Assembly: GCF_017309075.1 (NCBI RefSeq)
Contig: NZ_JAEMGS010000002.1
Location: forward strand, 248,001 to 312,000
Origin: Motiliproteus sp. SC1-56
GTDB taxonomy: Bacteria; Pseudomonadota; Gammaproteobacteria; Pseudomonadales; Balneatricaceae
Length of the DNA: 64,000 nucleotides
Direction of reading: 5' to 3'
Part shown: positions 36,326 to 46,464 of the stretch, piece after piece
How the letters are laid out: every line of letters begins with the position of its first letter
Numbering within the stretch: the stretch's first letter is position 1
Program-made: the position numbers and the translations under genes
Notes under the pieces: generated by a model
Told to the model about the DNA's origin: nothing
The model's input: the letters and a program-made list of their open reading frames with translations, nothing else
Database searches by the model: none

Positions 36326-37093
36326 TTAGCCCAGAAAGCTCCGGGTATCCTCGATAACGCTGCTGTGAGGCAGCTCCACCAGCTTGATCAGCTCCAGCTC
36401 GTCCCCCTGGGTTTTGAATAGGCCAAGGGCGAACTCGTAGAGGTTGAGCTGGTACTTCAGCATCAGCCCTTCAGCGAGGAATTGCAGGCAGATCGAGCCG
36501 CCGGCATCACCGTCTACGGGCGCTTCCGTTTCAATTTTAATCTTGTGGTGGTTGAGTTTCTTGTAGCTGGTGCCCATCAGCCGGTTGAGGATGTAGTCGT
36601 GTTTTAGCAGTTTCTGCACGCGGCGACCGTTATTCAGGTCTTTGATCTGGTATCCGAAGCCCTTGTTGACGACCTTGTAACTGAGCTCGGACCCGGTGAC
36701 GCCGTTTTTGAGGGTCAGCCGAATGCGGTCATGCCCCAGGGTTTGCGAGATCGGCTTCCAGGCCTCCCACGAGGAGCGGGGGGTGAAGGATTCCAAAATT
36801 TCGATGATCTGCATGCAGTGCTCACGAAACACGTCCGGGTCGGATTCATGGGCGTAGCGCCAGTAGGTGCCGGTGCGGGTCTCGAAACCGGCGTACCCCG
36901 GAGTGCTCTGATCGTCGATATTGATCCCGTCCTCGCGCAGATCATTGCAACCCAAGTGGAGCGTCAGGGTGCCTTCCTGCGTATCTCCCCATTCGATTGT
37001 GCCGTCGTAATTTTCTCCGCAACGGTACAAAACACGCAGCCCTTCCGGTGGCAGATCCTGGGGCCTGATATGAATCATCACGTGTGCCGCCAT
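36326..37093 (-). CDS. Unrecognised 255-residue soluble protein
   Basis: The start at ATG 37093 is supported by AGGAGA 7–9 bases upstream; the longer open frame to 37279 lacks such a site. The product begins MAAHVMIHIRPQDLPPEGLRV and has many aromatic and charged residues, beta-rich in the first half, and no membrane helix or signal peptide. I recognise no family. It is transcribed away from the GacA-like gene and converges on the previous unknown gene. Confidence 0.65.
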   Translation of the reverse strand: MAAHVMIHIRPQDLPPEGLRVLYRCGENYDGTIEWGDTQEGTLTLHLGCNDLREDGINIDDQSTPGYAGFETRTGTYWRYAHESDPDVFREHCMQIIEILESFTPRSSWEAWKPISQTLGHDRIRLTLKNGVTGSELSYKVVNKGFGYQIKDLNNGRRVQKLLKHDYILNRLMGTSYKKLNHHKIKIETEAPVDGDAGGSICLQFLAEGLMLKYQLNLYEFALGLFKTQGDELELIKLVELPHSSVIEDTRSFLG

Positions 37094-37296
37094 CCCAATT
37101 TCTCCTGACAACTGGCTTGGTAGAGGTAAAAATAGCAGCTTAATGCCCGGCGGGCCGTATTCAAGCAAAATGCTGCAGTGCAAATTAACGCATTGATAAA
37201 TTGAGAAAAAGCCTGATGGCGATCTAACCGAAGGTATGGGTGAACTTTCGCCGCTTTTGACATACACTGCCCCCTTCATCGTTTGCGGAGTCCCTT

Positions 37297-37926
37297 ATGT
37301 CTGCGACCACAGTAATGCTGGTGGATGATCACGAAATCGTCCGCGCCGGCTTTCGACGTTTGCTGGATAACGCTGCGGACCTACAGGTTATCGGTGAAGC
37401 TGCTACCGGCGAGGACGGCTACCAGCTCTACCTGGAGAGCAAGCCGGACGTCGTCGTGATGGACCTGTCCATGCCTCCCGGCGTTGGAGGGCTTGAGGCG
37501 ATCAATCGCATCCTGGCCTCCGATCCGCAGGCGCGTATCCTGGTTCTTACCGTACAGGAGTGTGAGCCATACCCCTCCCGTGTGCTTCAGGCCGGTGCCA
37601 AAGGTTATCTCACCAAGCGCTGCGCTCCCGAAGAGCTGATCGCAGCGGTGCGGCAGGTCGCCCAGGGGCGTGAGTTTATCGCGCCGGGTATTCGCAAAGA
37701 GCTCGATGGGAAGGGGGCCTCCAAGCTCGAGGCGCTCACCAAGCGCGAACTGCAGGTGTTTACGCTGCTGGCCAGCGGCCAGTCGGTTGCACAGATCGCT
37801 GACGCCATGTTTATCAGCCAGAAAACGGTCCATGCGCACCGTGCCAACATTCTCGGCAAGCTGGGGTTGAAGAAGACTTCAGACCTTATTCATCTGGCTA
37901 TCAGACACGGCATTATTGAAGCCTGA
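37297..37926 (+). CDS. gacA: GacA/UvrY-type response regulator (NarL/FixJ family)
   Basis: The 209-residue regulator has a receiver with Asp10, Asp11 and the phospho-acceptor Asp56 (VVMDLSMPPGVGG) and a LuxR-type helix–turn–helix (about 145–205; LTKRELQVFTLLASGQSVAQIADAM and KTVHAHRANILGKLGL). The overall pattern resembles GacA/UvrY, which with GacS controls small RNAs that titrate CsrA/RsmA. It lies about 3.5 kb after pgsA and not directly before uvrC, where the gene is usually found, so identity as the true GacA is probable but not certain. GGAG precedes ATG 37297. Confidence 0.75.
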   Translation: MSATTVMLVDDHEIVRAGFRRLLDNAADLQVIGEAATGEDGYQLYLESKPDVVVMDLSMPPGVGGLEAINRILASDPQARILVLTVQECEPYPSRVLQAGAKGYLTKRCAPEELIAAVRQVAQGREFIAPGIRKELDGKGASKLEALTKRELQVFTLLASGQSVAQIADAMFISQKTVHAHRANILGKLGLKKTSDLIHLAIRHGIIEA

Positions 37927-37937
37927 TAGGCTTTTAT
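37919..37937 (+). terminator. Short terminator at the end of the GacA-like gene
   Basis: AAGCCT (37919–37924) and AGGCTT (37928–37933) form a 6-bp stem around the stop codon, followed by TTAT. Its strength is probably modest. Confidence 0.45.
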
Positions 37938-38026
37938 AACAGATGTTTAGCGCTATTTGTTTGATCTGTTTATGAGATTCATCCCTGCTGGTCGGCGCCA
38001 AAAAAGCGCCCTTTCAATGGCTCGGT

Positions 38027-38656
38027 TTAGCCGACCATCACATTTTTAGGCTCCAGCATCCCCTGCTCGACGATAAAGTCGATGATGGCCTGCACACCCT
38101 GACCACTCTTGAGGTTACTGAACACGAAGGGGCGTTCGCCGCGCATCTTTGTGGCGTCGCGGTCCATCACCTCCAAGGATGCGCCTACAAGAGGTGCCAG
38201 ATCGGTCTTGTTGATGATCAAGAGGTCCGATTTGGTGATGCCGGGGCCACCCTTGCGCGGAATCTTGTCACCGGCGGAGACGTCGATCACGTAGAGGGTG
38301 AGGTCCGACAGCTCGGGGCTGAAGGTGGCGCTGAGGTTGTCGCCGCCGCTCTCTACCAGTACCAGTTCCAGCCCTGGGTGGCGGGACTGCAGTTCGTCAA
38401 TGGCGGCCAGGTTCATGGAGGCGTCTTCGCGGATGGCGGTATGCGGGCAGCCGCCGGTTTCCACCCCCATGATGCGGTCCGCTTCCAGCGCTTCATGGCG
38501 CAGCAGAAACTGTTCGTCCTCCTTGGTGTAGATGTCGTTGGTCACCACGGCCAGGTTGTAGTGTTCGCGCAGCGCCTGGCACAGCTCCTTCAGCAGCGCA
38601 GTTTTGCCGGAGCCGACCGGACCGCCGACACCGACGCGTAGATATTGGGCACTCAT
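38027..38656 (-). CDS. ureG: Urease accessory GTPase UreG
   Basis: UreG couples GTP hydrolysis to nickel delivery into urease, working with UreD, UreE and UreF. The 209 residues have the P-loop GGPVGSGKT (11–19), the metal-binding Cys-Pro-His motif in [26 protein letters not shown] and the NKTDLAP specificity motif. It is last in ureDABCEFG, 46 bases after ureF. Confidence 0.97.
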   Translation of the reverse strand: MSAQYLRVGVGGPVGSGKTALLKELCQALREHYNLAVVTNDIYTKEDEQFLLRHEALEADRIMGVETGGCPHTAIREDASMNLAAIDELQSRHPGLELVLVESGGDNLSATFSPELSDLTLYVIDVSAGDKIPRKGGPGITKSDLLIINKTDLAPLVGASLEVMDRDATKMRGERPFVFSNLKSGQGVQAIIDFIVEQGMLEPKNVMVG

Positions 38657-38702
38657 CGATTGTTCTCCTCAAACAGGTTCTTTAAATAACGGTTGCACCA
38701 GT

Positions 38703-39404
38703 TCAGCTGCGGAACAGGCGCGAATATTGGGTTTCATGCAGGCTGCTGGCCAGTGCCACGCCGGGCAGGGTGGCGCCGAGCCGGTCATCGGGCAGTCGCT
38801 GGGCGGTGGCCACGGCCTGATCGATCACCGGCAGCAACCGCATCATCAGCTGTTGCGCCGCGGTCTGGCCCAGCGGCAGGGTTTTGCAGGCTACCGCGAT
38901 CTGGTTTTCAAGCCACGCCCAGGCAAAGCCGGTTAACATCTCGCTGTCACTGACGCCGTAGTGGCCGGCAGCGCGGGCAAACTGGCTGCAGTAGCTGGGC
39001 TCTGCCGGCAGCCGGTCGTCAGTCTCGATCACCGCCAGTGACACCAGCAGGCGGCGGAGCGCCAGTCCCAGTTGCTGGTCTTCAAACAGCAGTTCTTTGG
39101 TTTCACGGTTGGCCAGCAGCCAGTGGTTCCAGTAGTTAACAGCGCCTTCGTCTTTCTGGCGGTAGGCCTCGGCGAAGCGCAACAGCAGCGGCAGCTCCAG
39201 CCGCGCCATCCCTTCGCCGAGTACCCCTTGCAGCCACTGCTGCAACTCGCTATCGGTGGTGATCCAGCCGCTGTCGATGGCGTATTCCAGCCCTTGCGAG
39301 TAGGCGAAACCGCCGATGGGCAGCGACGGGCTGGTCAGGTGCAACAGGTGCAGCAAGGCACGACTGCTGCCCACTGATGGCGCGCTGTTGATTTCAGTGG
39401 GCAT
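38703..39404 (-). CDS. ureF: Urease accessory protein UreF
   Basis: UreF bridges UreD–urease and UreG during nickel insertion. From ATG 39404 the protein has 233 residues, with the family's LLHLTSPSLPIGGFAYSQGLEYA near the N-terminus and the SSLHETQYSRLFRS C-terminus. This start leaves an 11-base overlap with ureE; an upstream start at 39440 would add 12 residues read out of frame from the histidine repeat of ureE and is less likely. Confidence 0.94.
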   Translation of the reverse strand: MPTEINSAPSVGSSRALLHLLHLTSPSLPIGGFAYSQGLEYAIDSGWITTDSELQQWLQGVLGEGMARLELPLLLRFAEAYRQKDEGAVNYWNHWLLANRETKELLFEDQQLGLALRRLLVSLAVIETDDRLPAEPSYCSQFARAAGHYGVSDSEMLTGFAWAWLENQIAVACKTLPLGQTAAQQLMMRLLPVIDQAVATAQRLPDDRLGATLPGVALASSLHETQYSRLFRS

Positions 39405-39944
39405 GGGAATGCCCGTGCACGTGGTCATGATCGTGACCATGACTGTGGCCCTGAGTATTGCCGTGCGAATGGCTGTGACCGTGGGTATGGCTTTCGTGGC
39501 CGATATGGCTGAGACCGTAGGCGCCGTTTTCCGGACTGAAAGGGGCTTGCTCGGCGATCGCGGTGAGGCCGTAACGCTCGGCTAGTTCCTGCAGCACGTG
39601 ATCGGGCTGGAACCGCAGCCAGCGATCGCCCACCTCTAACGGCACGTGGCGGTTGCCGAGGTGATAGCAGACCTTGGCGAATGCCAGCCAGTCGTCGGTG
39701 GAGGCGGTGACTACCGCTTCCGGGGCCGCCGTTACCTGGATCAACTGGCCGCAGTCGGTCTGCAGCAGATCGCCGTCAGCCAGAACCTGGCCGCGTTCGA
39801 TAAACACGCCCACCTCGCGCCCGCCTTCGGAGGTGGCCTTGAAGCGACCCCGTTTGCGCAGGTCGTAGGGCAGCGCCAGGCGGTCGAGAATGGCGGCCGG
39901 CTGGCCGTCAAAGCGTTGGGTGATTTTCAGCATCGGTAGGTCCA

Positions 39945-39945
<1 letters not shown>
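39394..39945 (-). CDS. ureE: Urease nickel metallochaperone UreE with long His-rich tail
   Basis: UreE binds nickel as a dimer and supplies it to UreG. The 183-residue protein has the N-terminal peptide-binding domain (about 1–75), the metal-binding domain with GNRHVPLEV (about 95–103), and a C-terminal tail of about 38 residues that holds 16 histidines in SH, GH and DH pairs. Such tails store nickel. The ATG overlaps the ureC stop by one base (TGATG); a second ATG lies 4 codons on. Confidence 0.95.
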
Positions 39946-41675
<1,730 letters not shown>

Positions 41676-41676
41676 C

Positions 41677-42015
41677 TCAGTTGCCTCCCTGCGTGTCGGT
41701 CTTGGCGTCATCGAGAGTGCCCATCACTTCGCCCCGAAAACCGAAAATGGTGCGCGATCCTGCGAAGGGCACCAGCTCGATGGTTCGGGTCTGGCCCGGC
41801 TCAAAACGGACCGCGGTGCCGGCGGCGATGTTGAGCCGCCAGCCCTTGGCGGCTTCGCGGTCAAAGCTGAGGGCTGGATTGGTTTCGAAAAAATGGTAGT
41901 GGGAGCCCACCTGAATCGGACGATCGCCGGTGTTGGCGACCTTGAGGGTCTGGGTCGGGCGGCCGGCGTTGAGCTCGATCTCGCCGGGTTGAATCTGCAG
42001 TTGGCCGGGAATCAT
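41677..42015 (-). CDS. ureB: Urease subunit beta
   Basis: The 112-residue structural subunit starts [18 protein letters not shown] and has [20 protein letters not shown] and the [12 protein letters not shown] block, as in bacterial UreB. It forms the (UreABC)3 complex. It lies 30 bases after ureA and 1 base before ureC. Confidence 0.97.
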   Translation of the reverse strand: MIPGQLQIQPGEIELNAGRPTQTLKVANTGDRPIQVGSHYHFFETNPALSFDREAAKGWRLNIAAGTAVRFEPGQTRTIELVPFAGSRTIFGFRGEVMGTLDDAKTDTQGGN

Positions 42016-42045
42016 GTCGCTTTCCTCTTGTGAATGCCGCTCGCA

Positions 42046-42348
42046 CTACTGGATCGGTTGGTGCACGGTCACCAGCTTGGTGCCGTCGGGAAAGGTGGCT
42101 TCTACCTGAACTTCGTCGACCAGTTCGGCGATCCCTTCCATCACGTCGTCACGGCCGAGGATGGTGCGGCCATAGCTCATCAGTTCGGCCACTGTTCGGC
42201 CGTCGCGGGCGCCCTCCATGATTTCGCAGGAGATCAGCGCCACCGCTTCCGGGTAGTTGAGTTTCAGGCCGCGGGCGCGGCGTCGTTCCGCCAGCAAGCC
42301 TGCGGTGAACAGCAGCAGCTTGTCTTTTTCGCGGGGGGTCAGTTCCAT
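42046..42348 (-). CDS. ureA: Urease subunit gamma
   Basis: The 100-residue smallest subunit starts [23 protein letters not shown] and carries the [21 protein letters not shown] block common to all UreA. It follows ureD by 69 bases and precedes ureB by 30. Confidence 0.98.
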   Translation of the reverse strand: MELTPREKDKLLLFTAGLLAERRRARGLKLNYPEAVALISCEIMEGARDGRTVAELMSYGRTILGRDDVMEGIAELVDEVQVEATFPDGTKLVTVHQPIQ

Positions 42349-42417
42349 CGTCTGCTCCGTAGATTCGGTGTTTGCTTGATCGTTGTTGGTCTGTTTGCTT
42401 GCCTCAAAAGGGATGGC

Positions 42418-43305
42418 TTACGTCAGCCAGATCCGCGGTATGAGCGCCTCTCGCTGCAGCAGCGCCGGGCGGATCTGTTGCCACAGGCGGGTAAAGCAGT
42501 GGCGCGCCTGTTCGCTGTCCTGCCCCAAGAGCCTTGCGACTAGCACCCCTCGGCGCCAGGTGATGGCCACGCGCAGGTGATTGCCGATAAGTGGCTCAAG
42601 GCTGGCACGCAGCTGTTCCAGCAACGCGCTGGGTTCCTGGTTAAAACCGACCGCATACAGTGAGCCGACCTGAGGATAACCCTGCAGTCCCCAGCACTCG
42701 TTAGCCAGAGCACTGCCGGCTTGCAGGTGCTGCTGTTCCAGCAGCAGCGGCAGGCCGTCGCGGTAGAGCTGGGTTTTCTGCACAAAACGGCCGTTGTCGA
42801 AACGGATCCGGCTGGCTGGGCGACCCAGGCAGATCAGCTCCCAGCCGACAAAGCGGGCATTGCCGGTGAGGTCAACCCGGGTGTCGCTATGACCGAGGGC
42901 ACCGTCATAGAGAATGGTTTCCTGCGGCAGCCACTCCAGGGTGCTGTCGGCGGCCAGACGCAGGTTGACCTGCTGGTACTGGCTGACGCCGCAACTGTCG
43001 CCCTTGTAGATCTTGCCGGCGGAGGGGGTGGTGATCAGCGCTCCGCTGCGCTCTGCCAGCTCTGCCCCGATGGCGAGCTGGTCGCCGCTGACCAGTCCGC
43101 CCGGTGGATGCAACAGGTAGACATGGCACACCGGGCCTTCCGGGTAGAAGGGGCGCTGCACTCGCAATGGGCCTTCGTGAGCGAGGTGGGGCAGTGCAGT
43201 GCGGCCATGGCGTGGCTCAAAGCCAAGGGTGAGGCGGGCGCACCACCGGCGCTCACGGCCGTATCCCGCTGTGACTGTTTCCGGTTGGACTAACGCCTGG
43301 TTCAT
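42418..43305 (-). CDS. ureD: Urease accessory protein UreD
   Basis: UreD binds apo-urease first and with UreF and UreG forms the activation complex. The 295 residues have HPPGGLVSGDQL, TPSAGKIYKGD and WLPQETILYDGA, the three best conserved UreD blocks. It is first in the urease operon; the region upstream has a sigma-54 element and two NtrC-type sites, so expression should rise under nitrogen limitation. Confidence 0.96.
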   Translation of the reverse strand: MNQALVQPETVTAGYGRERRWCARLTLGFEPRHGRTALPHLAHEGPLRVQRPFYPEGPVCHVYLLHPPGGLVSGDQLAIGAELAERSGALITTPSAGKIYKGDSCGVSQYQQVNLRLAADSTLEWLPQETILYDGALGHSDTRVDLTGNARFVGWELICLGRPASRIRFDNGRFVQKTQLYRDGLPLLLEQQHLQAGSALANECWGLQGYPQVGSLYAVGFNQEPSALLEQLRASLEPLIGNHLRVAITWRRGVLVARLLGQDSEQARHCFTRLWQQIRPALLQREALIPRIWLT

Positions 43306-43387
43306 CGGGAACGCTTCTATCCTTGGTTGCTGCGTTTATATCGCTCGGAGGTGCGGGGCCGGCGAGGCCGGCGTTGACCCGGGATGT

Positions 43388-43404
43388 CGCAAGATGCGGG
43401 CCAA
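43388..43404 (-). promoter_or_regulatory. Sigma-54 promoter upstream of ureD
   Basis: Read on the minus strand, TGGCCCG (43403–43397), CATC, TTGCG (43392–43388) matches the −24/−12 consensus TGGCACG-N4-TTGCA at both the GG and GC positions with exact spacing. Transcription would start near 43376, giving a leader of about 70 bases for ureD. Confidence 0.7.
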
Positions 43405-43510
43405 CTTGTTGATATGACAGGTGCTTGGTGCTGAGCCGCAAAAAAGAGGGCGCAGTAACCCCGGCTAAGGGCCGGACCTGGCTGCAGCTGGATCCCGCAG
43501 GCCGTAGCCA

Positions 43511-43527
43511 CGCACCGCAGCAGTGCT
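43511..43527 (-). promoter_or_regulatory. NtrC-type binding site 2 upstream of ureD
   Basis: CGCACC-GCAGC-AGTGCT is an inverted repeat of the NtrC form TGCACY-N5-RGTGCA with both outermost bases changed. Its centre is 29 bp from site 1, close to three helical turns, the tandem spacing used by NtrC enhancers. Confidence 0.5.
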
Positions 43528-43539
43528 GTTGGCTGAAGT

Positions 43540-43556
43540 TGCACTGCCTTGGTGCG
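43540..43556 (-). promoter_or_regulatory. NtrC-type binding site 1 upstream of ureD
   Basis: TGCACT-GCCTT-GGTGCG matches the NtrC consensus TGCACY-N5-RGTGCA except for the last base. It lies about 145 bp upstream of the −24 element, the usual enhancer distance. The region 43306–43571 holds no gene. Confidence 0.65.
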
Positions 43557-43571
43557 GACCAAGTGGGCCTG

Positions 43572-44315
43572 TTACACCGTCAGGTATTCGCGCACCAAGT
43601 CATCGGAAAGCTGCGCGATAGTCCCGGTAGCGACGTTGCGACCCCGGTCGAGAATGCAGAAATGGTCCGCAACCTTGCGGGCGAAGGGCAGCTTCTGCTC
43701 CACCAGCAGTACCGTCAGGCCGATTTCACGGTTGAGTTTGCGAATGATGTCGCCGATCTCCGCCACCACGTTGGGCTGAATCCCCTCGGTGGGTTCGTCC
43801 AGGATCAGCAGCTTGGGGTCGGTAACCAGGGCGCGTCCGATGGCCAGCTGCTGTTGCTGGCCGCCGGAGAGGTCACCGCCGCGGCGGTGCCGCATCTCAC
43901 TCAAGACCGGAAACAGCTCGAAAATAAAGTCAGGGATCTTTCGCTGCCGGTCGCTGCGGGCGGGAAGGCCGATCTGCAGGTTTTCCTCCACCGTCAGCAA
44001 TGAAAAGATCTGGCGTCCCTGGGGCACGTAGCCAATGCCGAGGATGGCCCTTTTCTCTGCCGACGCCTGGCCAAGGTCGAGCCCATCGAACTGCAGGTCG
44101 CCCGACCGGGTGGGTAACAGTCCCATGATGCTTTTGAGGAGCGTGGTTTTGCCCACCCCGTTGCGCCCCATGAGACAGGTGCAGGCGCCGCTTGGGACCT
44201 CAAGATCCAGATCCCACAGGGTATGACTCTCCCCGTAAAACTGGTTCAACCCGCGAATGCTGAGCAGGGAGCCCGGATCCTGCTCCTGATCACTGTTTAT
44301 TGCCAGTTGGTTCAT
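43572..44315 (-). CDS. urtE: Urea ABC transporter ATP-binding protein UrtE
   Basis: From ATG 44315 the protein has 247 residues. It is an LivF-like ABC ATPase: Walker A GRNGVGKTT (about 52–60), signature LSGGQQQQLAIGRAL (about 152–166), Walker B LLILDEPTEGIQP. The GQQQQ variant and the N-terminal GLNQFYGESHTLWDL are usual in UrtE. A longer open frame upstream to 44699 is only the antisense-free extension into urtD and is not coding. It follows urtD by 65 bases and is last in urtABCDE. Confidence 0.95.
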   Translation of the reverse strand: MNQLAINSDQEQDPGSLLSIRGLNQFYGESHTLWDLDLEVPSGACTCLMGRNGVGKTTLLKSIMGLLPTRSGDLQFDGLDLGQASAEKRAILGIGYVPQGRQIFSLLTVEENLQIGLPARSDRQRKIPDFIFELFPVLSEMRHRRGGDLSGGQQQQLAIGRALVTDPKLLILDEPTEGIQPNVVAEIGDIIRKLNREIGLTVLLVEQKLPFARKVADHFCILDRGRNVATGTIAQLSDDLVREYLTV

Positions 44316-44380
44316 CCTGTCGCTCCTTTTCGGGCCGTTAATTGTTGTTTTTCGACCAGTTCGTTGCAGGGGTCGCCGGG

Positions 44381-45211
44381 TCACTCCCCGAGGTAAACTT
44401 CGATCACACGGGGGTCCGACTGCACCTGGTCCATGCTTCCCTCTGCAAGAACCGAGCCCTGGTGCAGTACGGTAACGGTGCGGGCGATGGAACGGACAAA
44501 ATCCATATCGTGTTCTACCACCACCACCGAGCGCTCTCCGGCCAGCGAGGTCAGCAGCTCGCCGGTGCGATCCATCTCCTGGTGGGTCATCCCCGCCACC
44601 GGTTCGTCCACCAGCAGCAGCTTGGGGTTCTGCATCAGCAGCATGCCGATCTCCAGCCACTGCTTCTGGCCGTGGGAGAGGATTCCCGCCCGCAGCCAAC
44701 GGTCGTTTTCCAATCCGATCAGCGCCAGTGTCTCGTCGATCCGGTCCATCTGCTCGCCGCTGAGGCGGGCCCGGTAGGTGGACCAGACCGCTTTATCGCC
44801 GGCCATCGCCAGCTCCAGATTTTCGAACACGCTGAGTTCTTCGAACACCGTGGGTTTCTGAAACTTGCGTCCGATCCCCGCCTCGGCGATCTGGGCCTCG
44901 TTCATCTTCAGCAGGTCGATGCGCTGGCCGAAAAACGCCTTGCCGCTATCGGGGCGGGTCTTGCCGGTGATGATGTCCATCATCGTGGTCTTGCCGGCCC
45001 CATTGGGGCCGATGATGCAGCGCAGTTCCCCGGGCTCGATATAGAGGTTGAGGTTGCTGATCGCCTTGAAACCGTCGAAGCTGACGTTGAGATCTTCGAT
45101 GTAAAGGATGCAGTTGTGCCTGAGGTCGAGACGGGTGGAAGCTGCCGGCTTCAGGAATTCGAACACTTCGTCCCGATTAAGCCAGCTGGGTGCGTATCCC
45201 TGGGCATTCAT
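44381..45211 (-). CDS. urtD: Urea ABC transporter ATP-binding protein UrtD
   Basis: The 276-residue LivG-like ATPase has Walker A GPNGAGKTT (about 73–81), the LSHGQKQWLEIGMLL signature with the UrtD-specific SHGQ, and Walker B LLLVDEPVAGMTHQE. It pairs with UrtE under the UrtBC membrane domains. Its start overlaps urtC by 4 bases (ATGA). Confidence 0.96.
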   Translation of the reverse strand: MNAQGYAPSWLNRDEVFEFLKPAASTRLDLRHNCILYIEDLNVSFDGFKAISNLNLYIEPGELRCIIGPNGAGKTTMMDIITGKTRPDSGKAFFGQRIDLLKMNEAQIAEAGIGRKFQKPTVFEELSVFENLELAMAGDKAVWSTYRARLSGEQMDRIDETLALIGLENDRWLRAGILSHGQKQWLEIGMLLMQNPKLLLVDEPVAGMTHQEMDRTGELLTSLAGERSVVVVEHDMDFVRSIARTVTVLHQGSVLAEGSMDQVQSDPRVIEVYLGE

Positions 45212-46452
45212 GAGCGCGCCTCCTGCGCCAGGGGGCTCATCGGCGCCGTGGCGGTGTTTGCTGGGGAATCTGTCACAGAGTCCGGTGATGAACGGTGTTT
45301 AGCGCCTTGCGGGTCACCGTCGGAGGACGGCGCTGGGGGCGGCGAAAGAGCGGATGATCCGCTTTCATCCCCCGCCTGCCTCCGGCTGAACAGGCCGGCG
45401 ATTCCCCGCGGCAGGAACAGGGTAGCCAGCACGAAGATAGCCCCCAGGGCGAACAGCCAGGCTTCGGGCATCGCCGCGGTGAAGTAGCTTTTGCCGTAGT
45501 TCACCAGGAGTGCCCCCACCACCGCCCCGAACAGGGTGCCGCGCCCGCCGATGGCGACCCAGACGACCGCCTCGATCGAGTTCAGGGGGGCGAACTCGTT
45601 GGGGTTAATAATCCCCACCTGCGGCACGTAGAGCGCGCCGGCCAGGCCCGCCAGCACCGCCGAGAGGGTAAACACCGCCAGCTTGATCTTCTCGACCCGG
45701 TAACCGATGAAGCGAACCCGGTCCTCGCTGTCGCGGATGGCGACGCTGACCCGCCCCAGGCGGGAGTTGGTGACGCTTCGACAGAGCAGGTAGCCCGCCG
45801 CCAGGGCGACGGCGGAGGCGATGAACAGCCCGATGCGGGTGCTGTCCGCCTGCAGGCTGAAGCCGAGCATGTCCTTGAAGTCGGTGAGGCCGTTGTTGCC
45901 GCCAAAGCCCATCTCGTTGCGGAAGAAGGCAAGCATCAGGGCGTAGGTCAGGGCCTGGGTGATGATGGAGAGGTACACCCCGGTCACCCGCGAACGGAAC
46001 GCCAGCCAGCCGAAGGCGAAGGCCAGCACCCCCGGCACCAGCAGCACCATCAGGGCCGCAAACCAGAACTGGTCGAAGCCGTGCCAGAACCAGGGCAGCT
46101 CCTGCCAGTTGAGGAACACCATGAAGTCCGGCAGCTCGGAGTTGCCGTAAACCCCGCGATCACCGATCTGGCGCATCAGGTACATGCCCATGGCGTAGCC
46201 GCCGAGGGCGAAAAAGGCGCCGTGGCCGAGGCTGAGAATACCCAAGTAGCCCCAGGCCAGGTCCACCGAGACGGCGAGCAGGGCGTAGCAGAGGTACTTG
46301 CCCAGCAGGGTCACCGTGTAGGTGGGCACGTGCAGCCAGGAGGCTTCCGGTAGCAGCCGGTTGGAGGCTACCACGGCGACACTGATCAGCAGCAGGGCGC
46401 TGAGTAGAATCCGTCCACCACGGTCGTTGGCCAGTAGTCTTTTCATAAACAT
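45208..46452 (-). CDS. urtC: Urea ABC transporter permease UrtC with extended C-terminus
   Basis: From ATG 46452 it has 414 residues, with about ten membrane helices and the LivM-type LAWGYLGILSLGHGAFFALGGY and AVVWVAIGGRGTLFGAVVGA blocks. About 55 residues after the last helix (from about 355) are unusual: low complexity, rich in Ser, Pro, Asp and Ala, and probably disordered in the cytoplasm. Typical UrtC ends soon after the last helix. GAGG lies 6 bases before the chosen ATG; TTG 46464 is an alternative overlapping the urtB stop. Confidence 0.92.
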   Translation of the reverse strand: MFMKRLLANDRGGRILLSALLLISVAVVASNRLLPEASWLHVPTYTVTLLGKYLCYALLAVSVDLAWGYLGILSLGHGAFFALGGYAMGMYLMRQIGDRGVYGNSELPDFMVFLNWQELPWFWHGFDQFWFAALMVLLVPGVLAFAFGWLAFRSRVTGVYLSIITQALTYALMLAFFRNEMGFGGNNGLTDFKDMLGFSLQADSTRIGLFIASAVALAAGYLLCRSVTNSRLGRVSVAIRDSEDRVRFIGYRVEKIKLAVFTLSAVLAGLAGALYVPQVGIINPNEFAPLNSIEAVVWVAIGGRGTLFGAVVGALLVNYGKSYFTAAMPEAWLFALGAIFVLATLFLPRGIAGLFSRRQAGDESGSSALSPPPAPSSDGDPQGAKHRSSPDSVTDSPANTATAPMSPLAQEARS

Positions 46453-46464
46453 GGGCGACCTCAA

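Noticed and set aside
37985-38015. GGCGC-CAAAAAA-GCGCC hairpin after ureG as a terminator
   Set aside because: The A/T run is in the loop and not after the stem, so it is not a normal intrinsic terminator.
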